This document shows, one piece after another, positions 1 to 8,176 of a DNA stretch of 43,478 bases (positions are counted from its first letter, which is position 1; each line of letters opens with the position of its first letter). This DNA comes from Bacteroidota bacterium (GTDB lineage: Bacteria > Bacteroidota > Bacteroidia > Bacteroidales > WCHB1-69): positions 1 to 43,478 of the forward strand of contig JAEWNB010000007.1 of NCBI GenBank assembly GCA_023392945.1, read 5' to 3'. The translations under genes and the position numbers were made by a program. The notes under the pieces are model-generated. The model worked only from the letters and a program-made list of their open reading frames with translations. It was not told the DNA's origin and did no database searches.

Positions 1-2783
1 TTTCTAACTTTGAAAGTTGCCTGTAAGCTATTTACAGGATAGGAGTTGTCAATTTGGGGTGACATAGCCATGGTATAATAAGCCGTAGTGGAATTAAGAA
101 ACAACGAGCCGGGAGATGAAAAACATGTTGTACTGATATTGGGAACAGTTGTAGTGGTTCCACTGTAATATCTTGACCAACAAGTCGGAAATGTACCGAT
201 TCCGGTGCCGTAAGTATCGAAATTTTCAGTATAAGGTAACGATGCTATCGCCTCGCATGGAGTAAAAAATGGCGTTCCGGAGCTCCACCTGCTGAATTCG
301 TTTCCACAAAATGCTCTTACCTGAAATTCATAGTTGCTTCCCGGAATCAATGACTGCATGACACAGGAGGAATCATTTATAGAATAACTAATCCAAATTG
401 AATCGGAACTGGTTTTGTATCTCACTTCCCACGAGCTCTCGGGTCCTCCGGTATTCCATGTGGCAATAGCCGAAGTGGTAGTAATATTATTTATTGCAAT
501 TCCGTGTGGAACGACACAAGATGATATATATTCAACAACAAGGTTGTCAATTGTAAAAGTATTTTCACCATTTCCCCTAGGGGATTTAATAGAAATAAAG
601 CGCCCGGTTCCCTGATAACTTGTCAAAGGCACTTCGTATTCAAGCCAAGTTGTAGTACTTCCGGGAGTAATGGACTGAACCACCGTAAATGTAGAAGTAT
701 CAATAGGATTTGTCATTATCCCTACTTTAAAATTAGAAGTAACGCTTCCCATTTTCACTTTAAATCTCACTTGTAAAGCACTGAGAGACACAGAAGGATC
801 AACGGACGGCAATGAAATCATGGTTTGATAGTATGCAGACGATTTAAAATATAATCCGGCAGGTGCCGAAATAAAATTCGCTGTGGATAAATTCGGATAA
901 ACATTGTCATAATACGTATCATTGGTTGAAGGTTGTGCCCAACAATCCGGAGTAACTGTTGCCCCGGTTCCATAGGTGTCGAAATTTTCCCCATAAGGGA
1001 ATCCTGAAATAGAAGAACAAAGAGTGTTAAAACTAACCGTTGCACTCTTCCATAGACTTTCTGCTTCTCCCAAAAGACACAACGACTTCACCCTAATTTC
1101 CATCTGATAAGAGGTGCTCCCGGCCAGATTCTGAATTGTATATATCGTATCTGTCAAATTTTGAACCGTTGTCCATGTAGATACATTGGCAGCTTTATAT
1201 TCCAAAGTCCATCTGGTGGTATTTCCAACCGGATGCCACACAATATCCACTGAATTGGAAGTAGCATTTTCCGCACGTATATTACCCGGTCTCTCGCAAA
1301 GAGGAATTGTATATATTTCCAAATTGTCAATGTATATCCTATTATATGCCGATGTGGCAAAACTTTTGAAAGCAATCTGGTGTCCACTGCCGGAATAATT
1401 ATTGAAGTCAACTTCAAATTCTTCCCAACTATTAACAGATGAGGATGATAATGTATCTACCGGAGTAAAAACAGGAGGATTGGTTAAAGTATCAACAACC
1501 CCAATAATTAATTTATGGATAGCGATTGTTTTATAAATCAGAAATGTAGCCCGTAAACTGTTTATCGGAATGGAAGCATCGAATTTAGGCGTGATTGCCA
1601 TCGAAAAATATCCCAATAAAGCATCCATAAACAAGGATCCGGGTGCAGAGAAATTGACAGTATTACTAATATAAGGATCAGTGGGAATAGTATCACTGTA
1701 ATATTTTGTCCAACAAGAAGGAAAGGTTCCGATACCGGTTCCGTATGAATCAAAATTATTCAGGTAAGGCAAGCTCGTAATTTCACATGGATCCTCCAGA
1801 GTACTGGCACATACCGGAGATGTTTCCGATGATGTGCAACCATTTAGATAAACTGCATTAACAGTGTAACAATATTCGGTAGTAGGCTGAAGAATTGCAT
1901 CTTCATCCAAAAAACTGTAATCTTCCACTAAAGAACTATTCAGTTGAACACCATTTCGAAAAACATTAAACCCCATCAAAGAATCAGTTTGTGCATAACC
2001 TTTCACAATAAAAGGCAACCCATACTGACCCAACGTTTGGGAATCTCTCCAGGGAACCCAAGACTGATTATCATATTGCAAAGCATCTCCTGTATTCACC
2101 TGTAATAAATTTCTCACCGGAGGAGCCCATGGTCCACTAAGGGAAGGATTTCCTGAAAAAGCAACAGTCACCCAATAATTTCCGGCAGCCAAAGAAGTAT
2201 CTATTTCTGCCACCACTTTCATAATGGGACAATCTGTATTGGTAAATGAATTCTGAGTAGTAAGATATATTCCCGTCCATGAAGAAGATATCATTCTATC
2301 GGTAACATAATCACCCCATATCGGGGCAGAACCATTAATTGGATTTTGGTCATATATAGCAACATAAACACCTTTTATGGATGAGGTATCAATTCCGGAA
2401 TTATTTTGATAAGCATAAAACTGAATTGAAGAGACGTAGGAATAGTTTTCTAAAATAAAATCATCTGCTACAAGTGCCGAATCAAAAATATTGGCATAGA
2501 GTCCCAAAGTAGCCTGATCACCATAAGTTGAACTTACATCGGCATTATTATAACCCACTCCCGGGTAATTGGTGAGCTGCGATTGATTGAACAAGTTCAA
2601 CCTATTACCATGTAAGTAATTACTAATTGTTTGGGAATTTCCTCCCGGACCATGCCAGGAAACATGCATCGAATTGAAAGAAGTAGGCAAAACATTAACA
2701 TTTGTGGGAGTAGCACAATGGTGCTGGGCATTAACACACATAGCAATGGCTAATGCCATGGAGAACAACACTAACTTTTTCAT
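1..2783 (-). CDS. Large FN3 / anchor-J repeat surface protein, N-terminal part (cut by window edge)
   Basis: The frame is open from the ATG at 2783 to the left edge (927 residues, no stop). A signal peptide (MKKLVLFSMALAIAMCVNAQ) is followed by a fibronectin-III-like start and a beta-rich domain (about 60-250, including VADDF). A third segment (about 255-325) has the GFNVFRNGV...YCYTVNAVY...NGC pattern seen in adhesin linker domains of the gingipain/hemagglutinin type. Then a module of about 255 residues repeats. Each copy opens with LPY/FPY..NFD.YGTG and ends its first strand pair with P.CW (residues 338-358, 595-615, 849-869). Between copies are FN3 domains (about 490-575 and 755-835). The modules resemble choice-of-anchor J / cleaved-adhesin jelly rolls. 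It is probably a secreted T9SS adhesin or the N-terminus of a secreted enzyme; the C-terminal sorting domain would lie outside the window. A TATCTTTG box at 2870-2863 suits its start. Confidence 0.85.
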   Translation of the reverse strand, partial: MKKLVLFSMALAIAMCVNAQHHCATPTNVNVLPTSFNSMHVSWHGPGGNSQTISNYLHGNRLNLFNQSQLTNYPGVGYNNADVSSTYGDQATLGLYANIFDSALVADDFILENYSYVSSIQFYAYQNNSGIDTSSIKGVYVAIYDQNPINGSAPIWGDYVTDRMISSSWTGIYLTTQNSFTNTDCPIMKVVAEIDTSLAAGNYWVTVAFSGNPSLSGPWAPPVRNLLQVNTGDALQYDNQSWVPWRDSQTLGQYGLPFIVKGYAQTDSLMGFNVFRNGVQLNSSLVEDYSFLDEDAILQPTTEYCYTVNAVYLNGCTSSETSPVCASTLEDPCEITSLPYLNNFDSYGTGIGTFPSCWTKYYSDTIPTDPYISNTVNFSAPGSLFMDALLGYFSMAITPKFDASIPINSLRATFLIYKTIAIHKLIIGVVDTLTNPPVFTPVDTLSSSSVNSWEEFEVDFNNYSGSGHQIAFKSFATSAYNRIYIDNLEIYTIPLCERPGNIRAENATSNSVDIVWHPVGNTTRWTLEYKAANVSTWTTVQNLTDTIYTIQNLAGSTSYQMEIRVKSLCLLGEAESLWKSATVSFNTLCSSISGFPYGENFDTYGTGATVTPDCWAQPSTNDTYYDNVYPNLSTANFISAPAGLYFKSSAYYQTMISLPSVDPSVSLSALQVRFKVKMGSVTSNFKVGIMTNPIDTSTFTVVQSITPGSTTTWLEYEVPLTSYQGTGRFISIKSPRGNGENTFTIDNLVVEYISSCVVPHGIAINNITTTSAIATWNTGGPESSWEVRYKTSSDSIWISYSINDSSCVMQSLIPGSNYEFQVRAFCGNEFSRWSSGTPFFTPCEAIASLPYTENFDTYGTGIGTFPTCWSRYYSGTTTTVPNISTTCFSSPGSLFLNSTTAYYTMAMSPQIDNSYPVNSLQATFKVR

Positions 2784-2862
2784 TTTAAAATTTGTTTAGA
2801 ATGAACAGGAATAAAGCCTGCATTAAATCAAAAAATTACTTCGAAATAAAATCTTGATTCGG

Positions 2863-2870
2863 CAAAGATA
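2863..2870 (-). promoter_or_regulatory. Bacteroidota -7 promoter box for the FN3 repeat protein
   Basis: TATCTTTG on the minus strand matches TAnnTTTG about 80 bases before the ATG at 2783. No clear -33 TTTG was seen. Confidence 0.5.
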
Positions 2871-3081
2871 TTATATATATTTCATATTCCAAAAGAAAAT
2901 GATTATTTTTTACAAAAAAAATAACTTTTTTTCAGTTTTTTATATAGGTGATTCGACTCGCTATGCTTCGCCGTAAGGGTTTCCCCTAAAACTCTTATTT
3001 TACGGAATTATATTTTCACTTCCAGTAAGCCTAAGAGAGTATTTGTGTTTTAATCTTCTTCCCTTATTATTCAAAAATATT

Positions 3082-3279
3082 TTATAATTTAATAATTTTA
3101 TATGTTTAATACGATTGATTATGTGATAATATCTTCATGATATACATTCCATTTTGATATTGGGAAAAAGGAATTGTGATGTTGTTCCTCGAAGGATGAG
3201 GTACGGACAAAATAAATTGTCCCTTAATGGTGTATATTTCAATGGAATTTAAGTGTTTAATCAGTACATAATTTACCGC
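3082..3279 (-). pseudogene. Remnant of a T9SS C-terminal sorting domain
   Basis: The minus strand reads VNYVLIKHL, then NSIEIYTIKGQFIL, then YQNGMYIMKI and SHNQSY, a stop (TAA), and in the same frame TYKIIKL and a second stop. This is the recognisable layout of a type A T9SS sorting domain: strand, G-Q turn, NG.Y.(M/L)KI, and a basic hydrophobic tail. It has an in-frame stop before the last strand and another stop just upstream (3280-3282), with no start codon or cargo domain. The body of the lost gene would have extended into what is now the PorV/PorQ-like gene region on the opposite strand. It is read as the end of a decayed gene. Confidence 0.65.
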
Positions 3280-3407
3280 TTAAATTATTGATATGTTGTA
3301 TAAAATAAATTTAAAACACTCATATTTTTAATTTTACATTTATGTCAATCAGGAAAATAATCACTTTGGTGAATAAAAATGAAGAAAAAAGAACTATAAT
3401 AATTTAC

Positions 3408-3415
3408 TATTTTTG
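3408..3415 (+). promoter_or_regulatory. -7 promoter box for the PorV/PorQ-like gene
   Basis: TATTTTTG matches TAnnTTTG, 28 bases before the ATG at 3444. It lies inside the longer open frame that begins at 3342, which argues that the upstream 34 codons are not translated. Confidence 0.55.
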
Positions 3416-3443
3416 CCGTTCCAAAAACTATACAGATTACTTG

Positions 3444-4538
3444 ATGAAAAAATCAATTGCAACTATTTTTTTATTTTTCACTTCAGTCGTGCTATTTGCA
3501 CAGACCGGAAAATACAGTAATGAATTTCTGTCATTAGGTTTGGGTGCCAGAGGATTGGCCATGTCAAACACGATGTGCGCCATCACAGATGATGTTACGG
3601 CGGCCTATTGGAATCCAGCAGGATTGAGCAGAATGTCAAAAAAATATCAGCTTTCCCTTATGCATGCAGAATATTTTGCCGGAATTGCAAAATATGACTA
3701 TGCCGGAATTGCATTTAAAATTGACAAAAAATCAACTGTCGCATTTTCATATATCCGTTTTGGCGTTGACAATATAATGAATACTACAGAGTTGATCGAC
3801 AATCAGGGGAATATCGACTATGACCGAATTTCTCTTTTTTCTGCCGCTGACAACGCATTTATGCTTAGCTATGCTCATAATTTTGAAAAAATTGAAGGGC
3901 TTTCATTAGGTGGAAATGTGAAAATTATCAGACGAACTATTGGCGACTTTGCAGGATCTTGGGGTTTTGGACTGGACTTTGGATTGCAATACAACAGAAA
4001 AGGATGGCAGGCAGGGGCCATGCTTCGTGATGCCACTTCTACTTTTAATGCCTGGAGCTACAACTTATCTCCGGAGATGATCGCAACTTTTGAAGCAACA
4101 GGAAACGAAATCCCTTCTAATAATCTGGAACTTACTTTGCCAAAATTGCTGATTGGTGGAGCTAAATATGTGAAATTCGGCAAAGGTTTTGATGCCACTT
4201 TTGCACTTGATCTTGACTGCACTTTTGATGGCAAAAGAAATACCCTCATTCGGAGCAACTTTATTTCTATCGATCCCCATTTCGGAATGGAATTTGGTTT
4301 CAAAAATATTATCGCCATCAGAGCCGGAATTGGAAATCTTCAACAAGAACCTGACTTTGACGGAAAAACTAAAACTACGCTACAAATTAACCTCGGATTG
4401 GGTATCAATATTAAAAATATAGTTACTATCGATTACGCCTTTACTGACATTGGAAATGTCTCCATTGCCCTTTATTCGCATGTTTTTTCGCTGAAAGTCG
4501 GGTTGGATACTTTCAAAAAAAAAGGTAGTATAAAGTAA
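3444..4538 (+). CDS. PorV/PorQ-family outer-membrane beta-barrel protein
   Basis: The protein has 364 residues. The frame is open from 3342, but the ATG at 3444 gives a clean signal peptide (MKKSIATIFLFFTSVVLFAQ) and sits just after a promoter box, so it is preferred. The N-terminus after cleavage has the family hallmark FLSLGLGARGLAMSNT and TAAYWNPAGL, shared by PorV (LptO), PorQ and related 14-strand FadL-like barrels. Alternating hydrophobic strands run to the C-terminus. PorV shuttles T9SS cargo and PorQ helps its attachment in well-studied species, but many paralogues of unknown role exist. This one is not near other por genes, so its T9SS role is an inference. deoC follows 26 bases downstream. 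Confidence 0.8.
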   Translation: MKKSIATIFLFFTSVVLFAQTGKYSNEFLSLGLGARGLAMSNTMCAITDDVTAAYWNPAGLSRMSKKYQLSLMHAEYFAGIAKYDYAGIAFKIDKKSTVAFSYIRFGVDNIMNTTELIDNQGNIDYDRISLFSAADNAFMLSYAHNFEKIEGLSLGGNVKIIRRTIGDFAGSWGFGLDFGLQYNRKGWQAGAMLRDATSTFNAWSYNLSPEMIATFEATGNEIPSNNLELTLPKLLIGGAKYVKFGKGFDATFALDLDCTFDGKRNTLIRSNFISIDPHFGMEFGFKNIIAIRAGIGNLQQEPDFDGKTKTTLQINLGLGINIKNIVTIDYAFTDIGNVSIALYSHVFSLKVGLDTFKKKGSIK

Positions 4539-4564
4539 TTTTGTTCCTTAAGTTTTATTTCAAA

Positions 4565-5413
4565 ATGAAAAATTTCAAATTTACCCCTTATCCATTCAGC
4601 CAATCTCAAGTTGCGGAAAGGATTGACCAATATTCACAACAGCCGCTTCAATTCTTTGACGAACAAACAGCATTCAGATTTATGCTGAATTGTATTGACC
4701 TTACCACTCTTGAAGGGGCTGACAATACAAGCAAAATTGAAGATTTGTGTAATAAAGCCAAAAGTTTTAAATCGGTAAGTAAAAAAATCTCTAACCCTGC
4801 CTCTGTTTGCGTTTATCCTCCTTTTGTTGCTCAAGCAAAGAAAATGCTTCATGGAAGCAGTGTTCGGGTGGCTTCTGTTGCCGGGGCATTTCCTTCCGGA
4901 CAATCACCACTGTTTGTTAAACTTGCGGAAGTTAAATATGCTGTTGATGAAGGGGCTGACGATATTGACATGGTCATTTCCCGCGGTAAATTTCTAGAAT
5001 CAAATTTTGAAGAAGTATTTGAGGAAATTGTTGCAATTAAAAAAGTGTGCCATAATACTCTCTTGAAGGTAATAATTGAAACCGGCGAACTGAAAAGTTT
5101 TGACAATATATATAATGCTTCCCGCCTGGCTATCGATGCCGGAGCAGACTTTATCAAAACTTCAACAGGAAAAGTCCCTGTTAATGCCACTCCCGAGTAC
5201 TTTTTGGTTATGATTGACACCATAAAAGAATATTATGACCGTACGGGTATCATGATCGGGATGAAACCGGCAGGAGGAATTTCAGATGCCGAAACAGCTC
5301 TTTTATATCTCAAAATCTTGGAAAATGTTTTAGGGGAAAAATGGTTAACCAACCATTATTTCAGAATAGGTGCCAGCCGATTAGCAGATAAAATTTACGA
5401 GAGAATTTTATAA
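4565..5413 (+). CDS. deoC: Deoxyribose-phosphate aldolase
   Basis: It splits 2-deoxyribose 5-phosphate into glyceraldehyde 3-phosphate and acetaldehyde in deoxynucleoside breakdown (cytoplasm). The Schiff-base lysine is K198 in GADFIKTSTGK, and the second active-site lysine is K234 in GMKPAGG. The ring-opening region DDIDMVISRGKF is also intact. The ATG at 4565 gives 282 residues; a TTG at 4541 would add eight residues (MFLKFYFK) without any family support. It starts 26 bases after the barrel gene and may be co-transcribed with it. An A8T10 tract directly after the stop could help terminate transcription. The nucleoside phosphorylase at 11439 may feed the same pathway. Confidence 0.95.
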   Translation: MKNFKFTPYPFSQSQVAERIDQYSQQPLQFFDEQTAFRFMLNCIDLTTLEGADNTSKIEDLCNKAKSFKSVSKKISNPASVCVYPPFVAQAKKMLHGSSVRVASVAGAFPSGQSPLFVKLAEVKYAVDEGADDIDMVISRGKFLESNFEEVFEEIVAIKKVCHNTLLKVIIETGELKSFDNIYNASRLAIDAGADFIKTSTGKVPVNATPEYFLVMIDTIKEYYDRTGIMIGMKPAGGISDAETALLYLKILENVLGEKWLTNHYFRIGASRLADKIYERIL

Positions 5414-5461
5414 AAAAAATTTTTTTTTTGTAAAATAGCAATTGTGAATCAAATAAATATG

Positions 5462-5469
5462 TATTTTTG
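5462..5469 (+). promoter_or_regulatory. -7 promoter box for the HU gene
   Basis: TATTTTTG matches TAnnTTTG, with a TTG at 5442-5444 (17-base spacer) as a possible -33 element. It lies about 70 bases before the HU start. Confidence 0.55.
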
Positions 5470-5537
5470 CAATTCAATTTAAATCACAAATAAAATTGAA
5501 TAATAAACCAGAATATTAAACCTTAAAATTTTGAATT

Positions 5538-5819
5538 ATGACAAAAGCAGAAATCGTAAATGAAATTTCAAACAAAACCGGTTTTGATAAAAACGCAGTA
5601 CAGACCGTTGTTGAAGCTTTTATGACCACCGTAAAAGGTTCATTAGCTAAAAACGAAAATGTTTACCTCAGAAGTTTTGGCAGTTTCATTGTAAAAGAAA
5701 GAGCTGAAAAAACCGCAAGAAATATTTCTAAAAAAACCACTATCGTAATCCCTGCACATAAAATCCCAGCTTTCAAACCTTGCAAAACTTTCGTTAATCA
5801 AGTAAAAAAAATTAAATAA
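5538..5819 (+). CDS. HU/IHF-family DNA-binding protein
   Basis: A 93-residue histone-like protein that bends and packs DNA as a dimer. The N-terminal helices (TKAEIVNEISNKTGF) are followed by GSFIVKERAEKTARN, IPAHKIPAFKP and the basic arm. The usual FKPGK is FKPCK here. A promoter box sits upstream, and the mS38-like peptide gene follows after 28 bases, then a hairpin terminator, so the two small genes look like one transcription unit ahead of rng. Confidence 0.93.
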   Translation: MTKAEIVNEISNKTGFDKNAVQTVVEAFMTTVKGSLAKNENVYLRSFGSFIVKERAEKTARNISKKTTIVIPAHKIPAFKPCKTFVNQVKKIK

Positions 5820-5847
5820 GATAAATAACTTATAATCTAAGAATAAT

Positions 5848-5937
5848 ATGCCAAGTGGTAAAAAAAGAAAAAGACACAAGATGTCTACTCATAAACGGAA
5901 AAAACGTTTAAGAAAAAACAGACATAAGAAGAAATAA
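5848..5937 (+). CDS. 29-residue basic AURKAIP1/COX24 (mS38-like) protein
   Basis: A very short ORF starting MPSGKKRKRHKMSTHKRKKR and ending RLRKNRHKKK. Over half of its residues are K or R. The KKRKRHKM.THKRKKR.RKNRHKKK pattern is that of the AURKAIP1/COX24 domain, known as the C-terminal part of mitochondrial small-subunit protein mS38 and as a stand-alone peptide in Bacteroidota. A ribosome-associated role is likely but not proven by the sequence. It sits between HU and a terminator. Confidence 0.85.
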   Translation: MPSGKKRKRHKMSTHKRKKRLRKNRHKKK

Positions 5938-5962
5938 CATTTTCTCTTATGTTTAATCTCCT

Positions 5963-6007
5963 AAAACTAAATAATATGTCACTTGTTCATATTATTTAGT
6001 TTTTCAT
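5963..6007 (+). terminator. Hairpin terminator after HU and mS38-like genes
   Basis: A perfect 16-bp inverted repeat (5963-5978 with 5988-6003, nine-base loop) with T-rich sequence at the 3' side. The stem is AT-rich. It separates the HU unit from rng. Confidence 0.75.
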
Positions 6008-6031
6008 TTATACTTATCTGATCGCAAATAT

Positions 6032-7615
6032 ATGAGTGATAACATTGTAACTAAAGAATTAATCATTACTTCTCACCCGAATGAAATTCAAATTGCTCTT
6101 CTTGAAGATAAGAGGTTAGTTGAAATTCACCGCGAAAAATCTTCGGATCAATTTTCAGTCGGGGATATTTATTTAGGAAGAGTCAAGAAAATAATGCCGG
6201 GACTTAATGCGGCTTTCGTTGATATCGGAAGCGAAAAAGATGCTTTTTTGCATTATCTTGATCTTGGAACCCATGTCCGTACAATAAACTCATTTGTAAA
6301 ACAAGCAATTGAGAATAATAAAAGCAGTATTGCCAACTTCCCTCCGGAACCTGAAATAGATAAAATCGGAAAAATAGGAAACGTTATCTCTACCGGGCAA
6401 CAAATTCTGGTCCAAATAGCTAAAGAACCCATTTCAACAAAAGGTCCACGAATTAGTACCGAAATTTCATTTGCAGGTCGATATCTCGTTTTAGTGCCTT
6501 TTTTGGATAAAATATCTATTTCACAAAAAATTAAAAGCAACGAGGAACGAAAAAGACTGAAAAAAATCGTCCAGGGTATAAAACCTAAAAATTTTGGAAT
6601 TATCATTAGAACTGTTGCTGAAAATAAAAAAGTGGAAGAGATTACTTCTGACCTGCAGCAATTGGTCGAACGATGGAAATTAGCCGTTTCTAAACTGCCC
6701 CATTCTCCTATTCCTTCAAAAATTGCCGCCGATTTAGACAAAACTTCTGCCCTTATTCGTGATTTGGTTAACGATACCTTCAATGCTATTTATGTTGACT
6801 CTCCGGTATTGTATAATGAAGTTAAATCTTATCTGAAATCTATCTCTTTTGAAAAGAGCAAAATTCTAAACCTCTATAAAGAAAAACAGCCCATCTTTGA
6901 ACATTTCAACGTTGCCAAACAAATTAAAGGCTCTTTCGGCAAGATTGTTACCGTCAAAAATGGGGTATATCTCATCATTGAACATACTGAAGCAATGCAT
7001 GTGATTGATGTCAATAGCGGAAATCGATTTAAATCATCACAGTCTCAGGAAGAAAACGTTTTAGAAGTGAATCTGATCGCGGCTGCAGAGATTGCCCGGC
7101 AACTCAGGCTACGCGATATGGGAGGTATTATCACGATCGACTTTATCGACATGCACAAAACTGCTAACCGAGCTACTCTCTTCCAAAAAATGACAGAATT
7201 TATGCAGGGAGATAAATCAAAACATACCATTCTTCCGATAAACAAATTTGGCATTATTCAAATCACCCGACAGAGAGTTCGCAAGGAAACCATTATTGAA
7301 ACTACTGAACAATGTCCTGCCTGTCAGGGAACCGGTAAAATCAAACCCACTATTCTCGTTGAGGAAGAATTGGAGAACACTATCGATTTTCTCTTTAATA
7401 AACAACAAGAGTCTTCCATCACCATTATGCTTCATGAATATATTTATGCTTATCTCACTAAGGGACTCATCTCTAAACAAATCAGATGGTTTCTAAAGTA
7501 TCACAAATGGGTTCATCTTAAATCCAATCCTGATTATTATATTATGGAATATAAATTTTTCAATAAGGATATGGAAGAGATTATATTGTGGTCTTCTCCT
7601 CATGTTGAAGATTGA
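6032..7615 (+). CDS. rng: Ribonuclease E/G family protein (RNase G)
   Basis: A 527-residue endoribonuclease for rRNA maturation and mRNA turnover. An N-terminal S1-like domain (about 35-130; VGDIYLGRVKKIMPGLNAAFVDIG) contains a long insert typical of Bacteroidota. The DNase-I-like catalytic part carries the metal-binding aspartates D326 (HVIDVNSG) and D370 (GGIITIDFID), 44 apart as in the family. The zinc-link cysteines are C428 and C431 (CPACQGTG). The long C-terminal scaffold of E. coli RNase E is absent, so this is the short RNase G form. recX starts 14 bases later. Confidence 0.95.
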   Translation: MSDNIVTKELIITSHPNEIQIALLEDKRLVEIHREKSSDQFSVGDIYLGRVKKIMPGLNAAFVDIGSEKDAFLHYLDLGTHVRTINSFVKQAIENNKSSIANFPPEPEIDKIGKIGNVISTGQQILVQIAKEPISTKGPRISTEISFAGRYLVLVPFLDKISISQKIKSNEERKRLKKIVQGIKPKNFGIIIRTVAENKKVEEITSDLQQLVERWKLAVSKLPHSPIPSKIAADLDKTSALIRDLVNDTFNAIYVDSPVLYNEVKSYLKSISFEKSKILNLYKEKQPIFEHFNVAKQIKGSFGKIVTVKNGVYLIIEHTEAMHVIDVNSGNRFKSSQSQEENVLEVNLIAAAEIARQLRLRDMGGIITIDFIDMHKTANRATLFQKMTEFMQGDKSKHTILPINKFGIIQITRQRVRKETIIETTEQCPACQGTGKIKPTILVEEELENTIDFLFNKQQESSITIMLHEYIYAYLTKGLISKQIRWFLKYHKWVHLKSNPDYYIMEYKFFNKDMEEIILWSSPHVED

Positions 7616-7629
7616 AAAAATAATGAATT

Positions 7630-8094
7630 ATGCCTTTTCTTGATGATTTGCTAGAAAAAATGCGTAAGTATTGTGCTTTTCAGGATCGTTCGGTTTTGGA
7701 AGTAAAACTAAAACTGAAAAGTTATAAACTTTCACAAATGCAAATCGATGAAATTATTGAAAATCTTATAAAAGAGAACTTTATTAATGAGGAAAGATTT
7801 GTTGAAAATTACGTTCGAGGTAAGATGAACACTAGAAATTGGGGTAAAATGAAAATTAAAAATGAATTGCTCCGAAAAGGGATTAGTGAAAAGATGATTT
7901 CCGGTTATCTTGAAGAAATTGAGGAAGAACCATACGAGGATAATCTTCATACTTCTATTGAAAAATGGCTCAGGACTAACGATTTGACGAAAGAAACATA
8001 TCCTAAACTTTACCGGCATTTACTTTCTAAGGGCTTTGAAAATGAAATGATTATCAACGGAATCAAAAATTACCGTAATAAGTATTTATCTTGA
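7630..8094 (+). CDS. recX: Regulatory protein RecX
   Basis: A 154-residue helical repeat protein that in other bacteria binds RecA filaments and limits their activity. The opening LLEKMRKYCAFQDRSVLEVKLKL is characteristic, followed by three-helix repeats with LIKENFINEERF and GKMKIKNELLRKGIS. recA is not in the window. It is 14 bases after rng and probably co-transcribed with it. The start ATG is the only sensible one. Confidence 0.88.
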   Translation: MPFLDDLLEKMRKYCAFQDRSVLEVKLKLKSYKLSQMQIDEIIENLIKENFINEERFVENYVRGKMNTRNWGKMKIKNELLRKGISEKMISGYLEEIEEEPYEDNLHTSIEKWLRTNDLTKETYPKLYRHLLSKGFENEMIINGIKNYRNKYLS

Positions 8095-8176
8095 TTTTTC
8101 AAATTTCCATTTTTAATAAAATTGAAGATATTGTAAAAAATCGAGAAACTAAATATAACAAATTAATTACCATAAA

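Larger units (their letters stand above)
2784..3443. other. Gene-free gap with decayed sequence
   Basis: This stretch between divergent genes is AT-rich. It has a denser patch at 2951-3005 with a CCGTAA/TTACGG inverted repeat (2971-2976 with 3000-3005) and an inner GGGTTTCCC. It also has a minus-strand sorting-domain remnant (3082-3279, listed separately) and the promoters of both flanking genes. No intact gene was found. Confidence 0.6.

Noticed and set aside
415..1753. Several open frames of 60-90 codons on both strands at 415-615, 818-1045, 1154-1417, 1186-1398 and 1562-1753
   Set aside because: They lie in other frames of the long FN3 repeat gene, which is open and recognisable from 2783 to the left edge.
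3342..3443. Upstream extension of the PorV/PorQ-like gene by 34 codons
   Set aside because: It would start before the promoter box and displace the signal peptide from the N-terminus.
5411..5430. A8T10 tract after deoC as a strong terminator
   Set aside because: Homopolymer self-complementarity without a GC stem is not convincing alone; noted only as possible help in termination.
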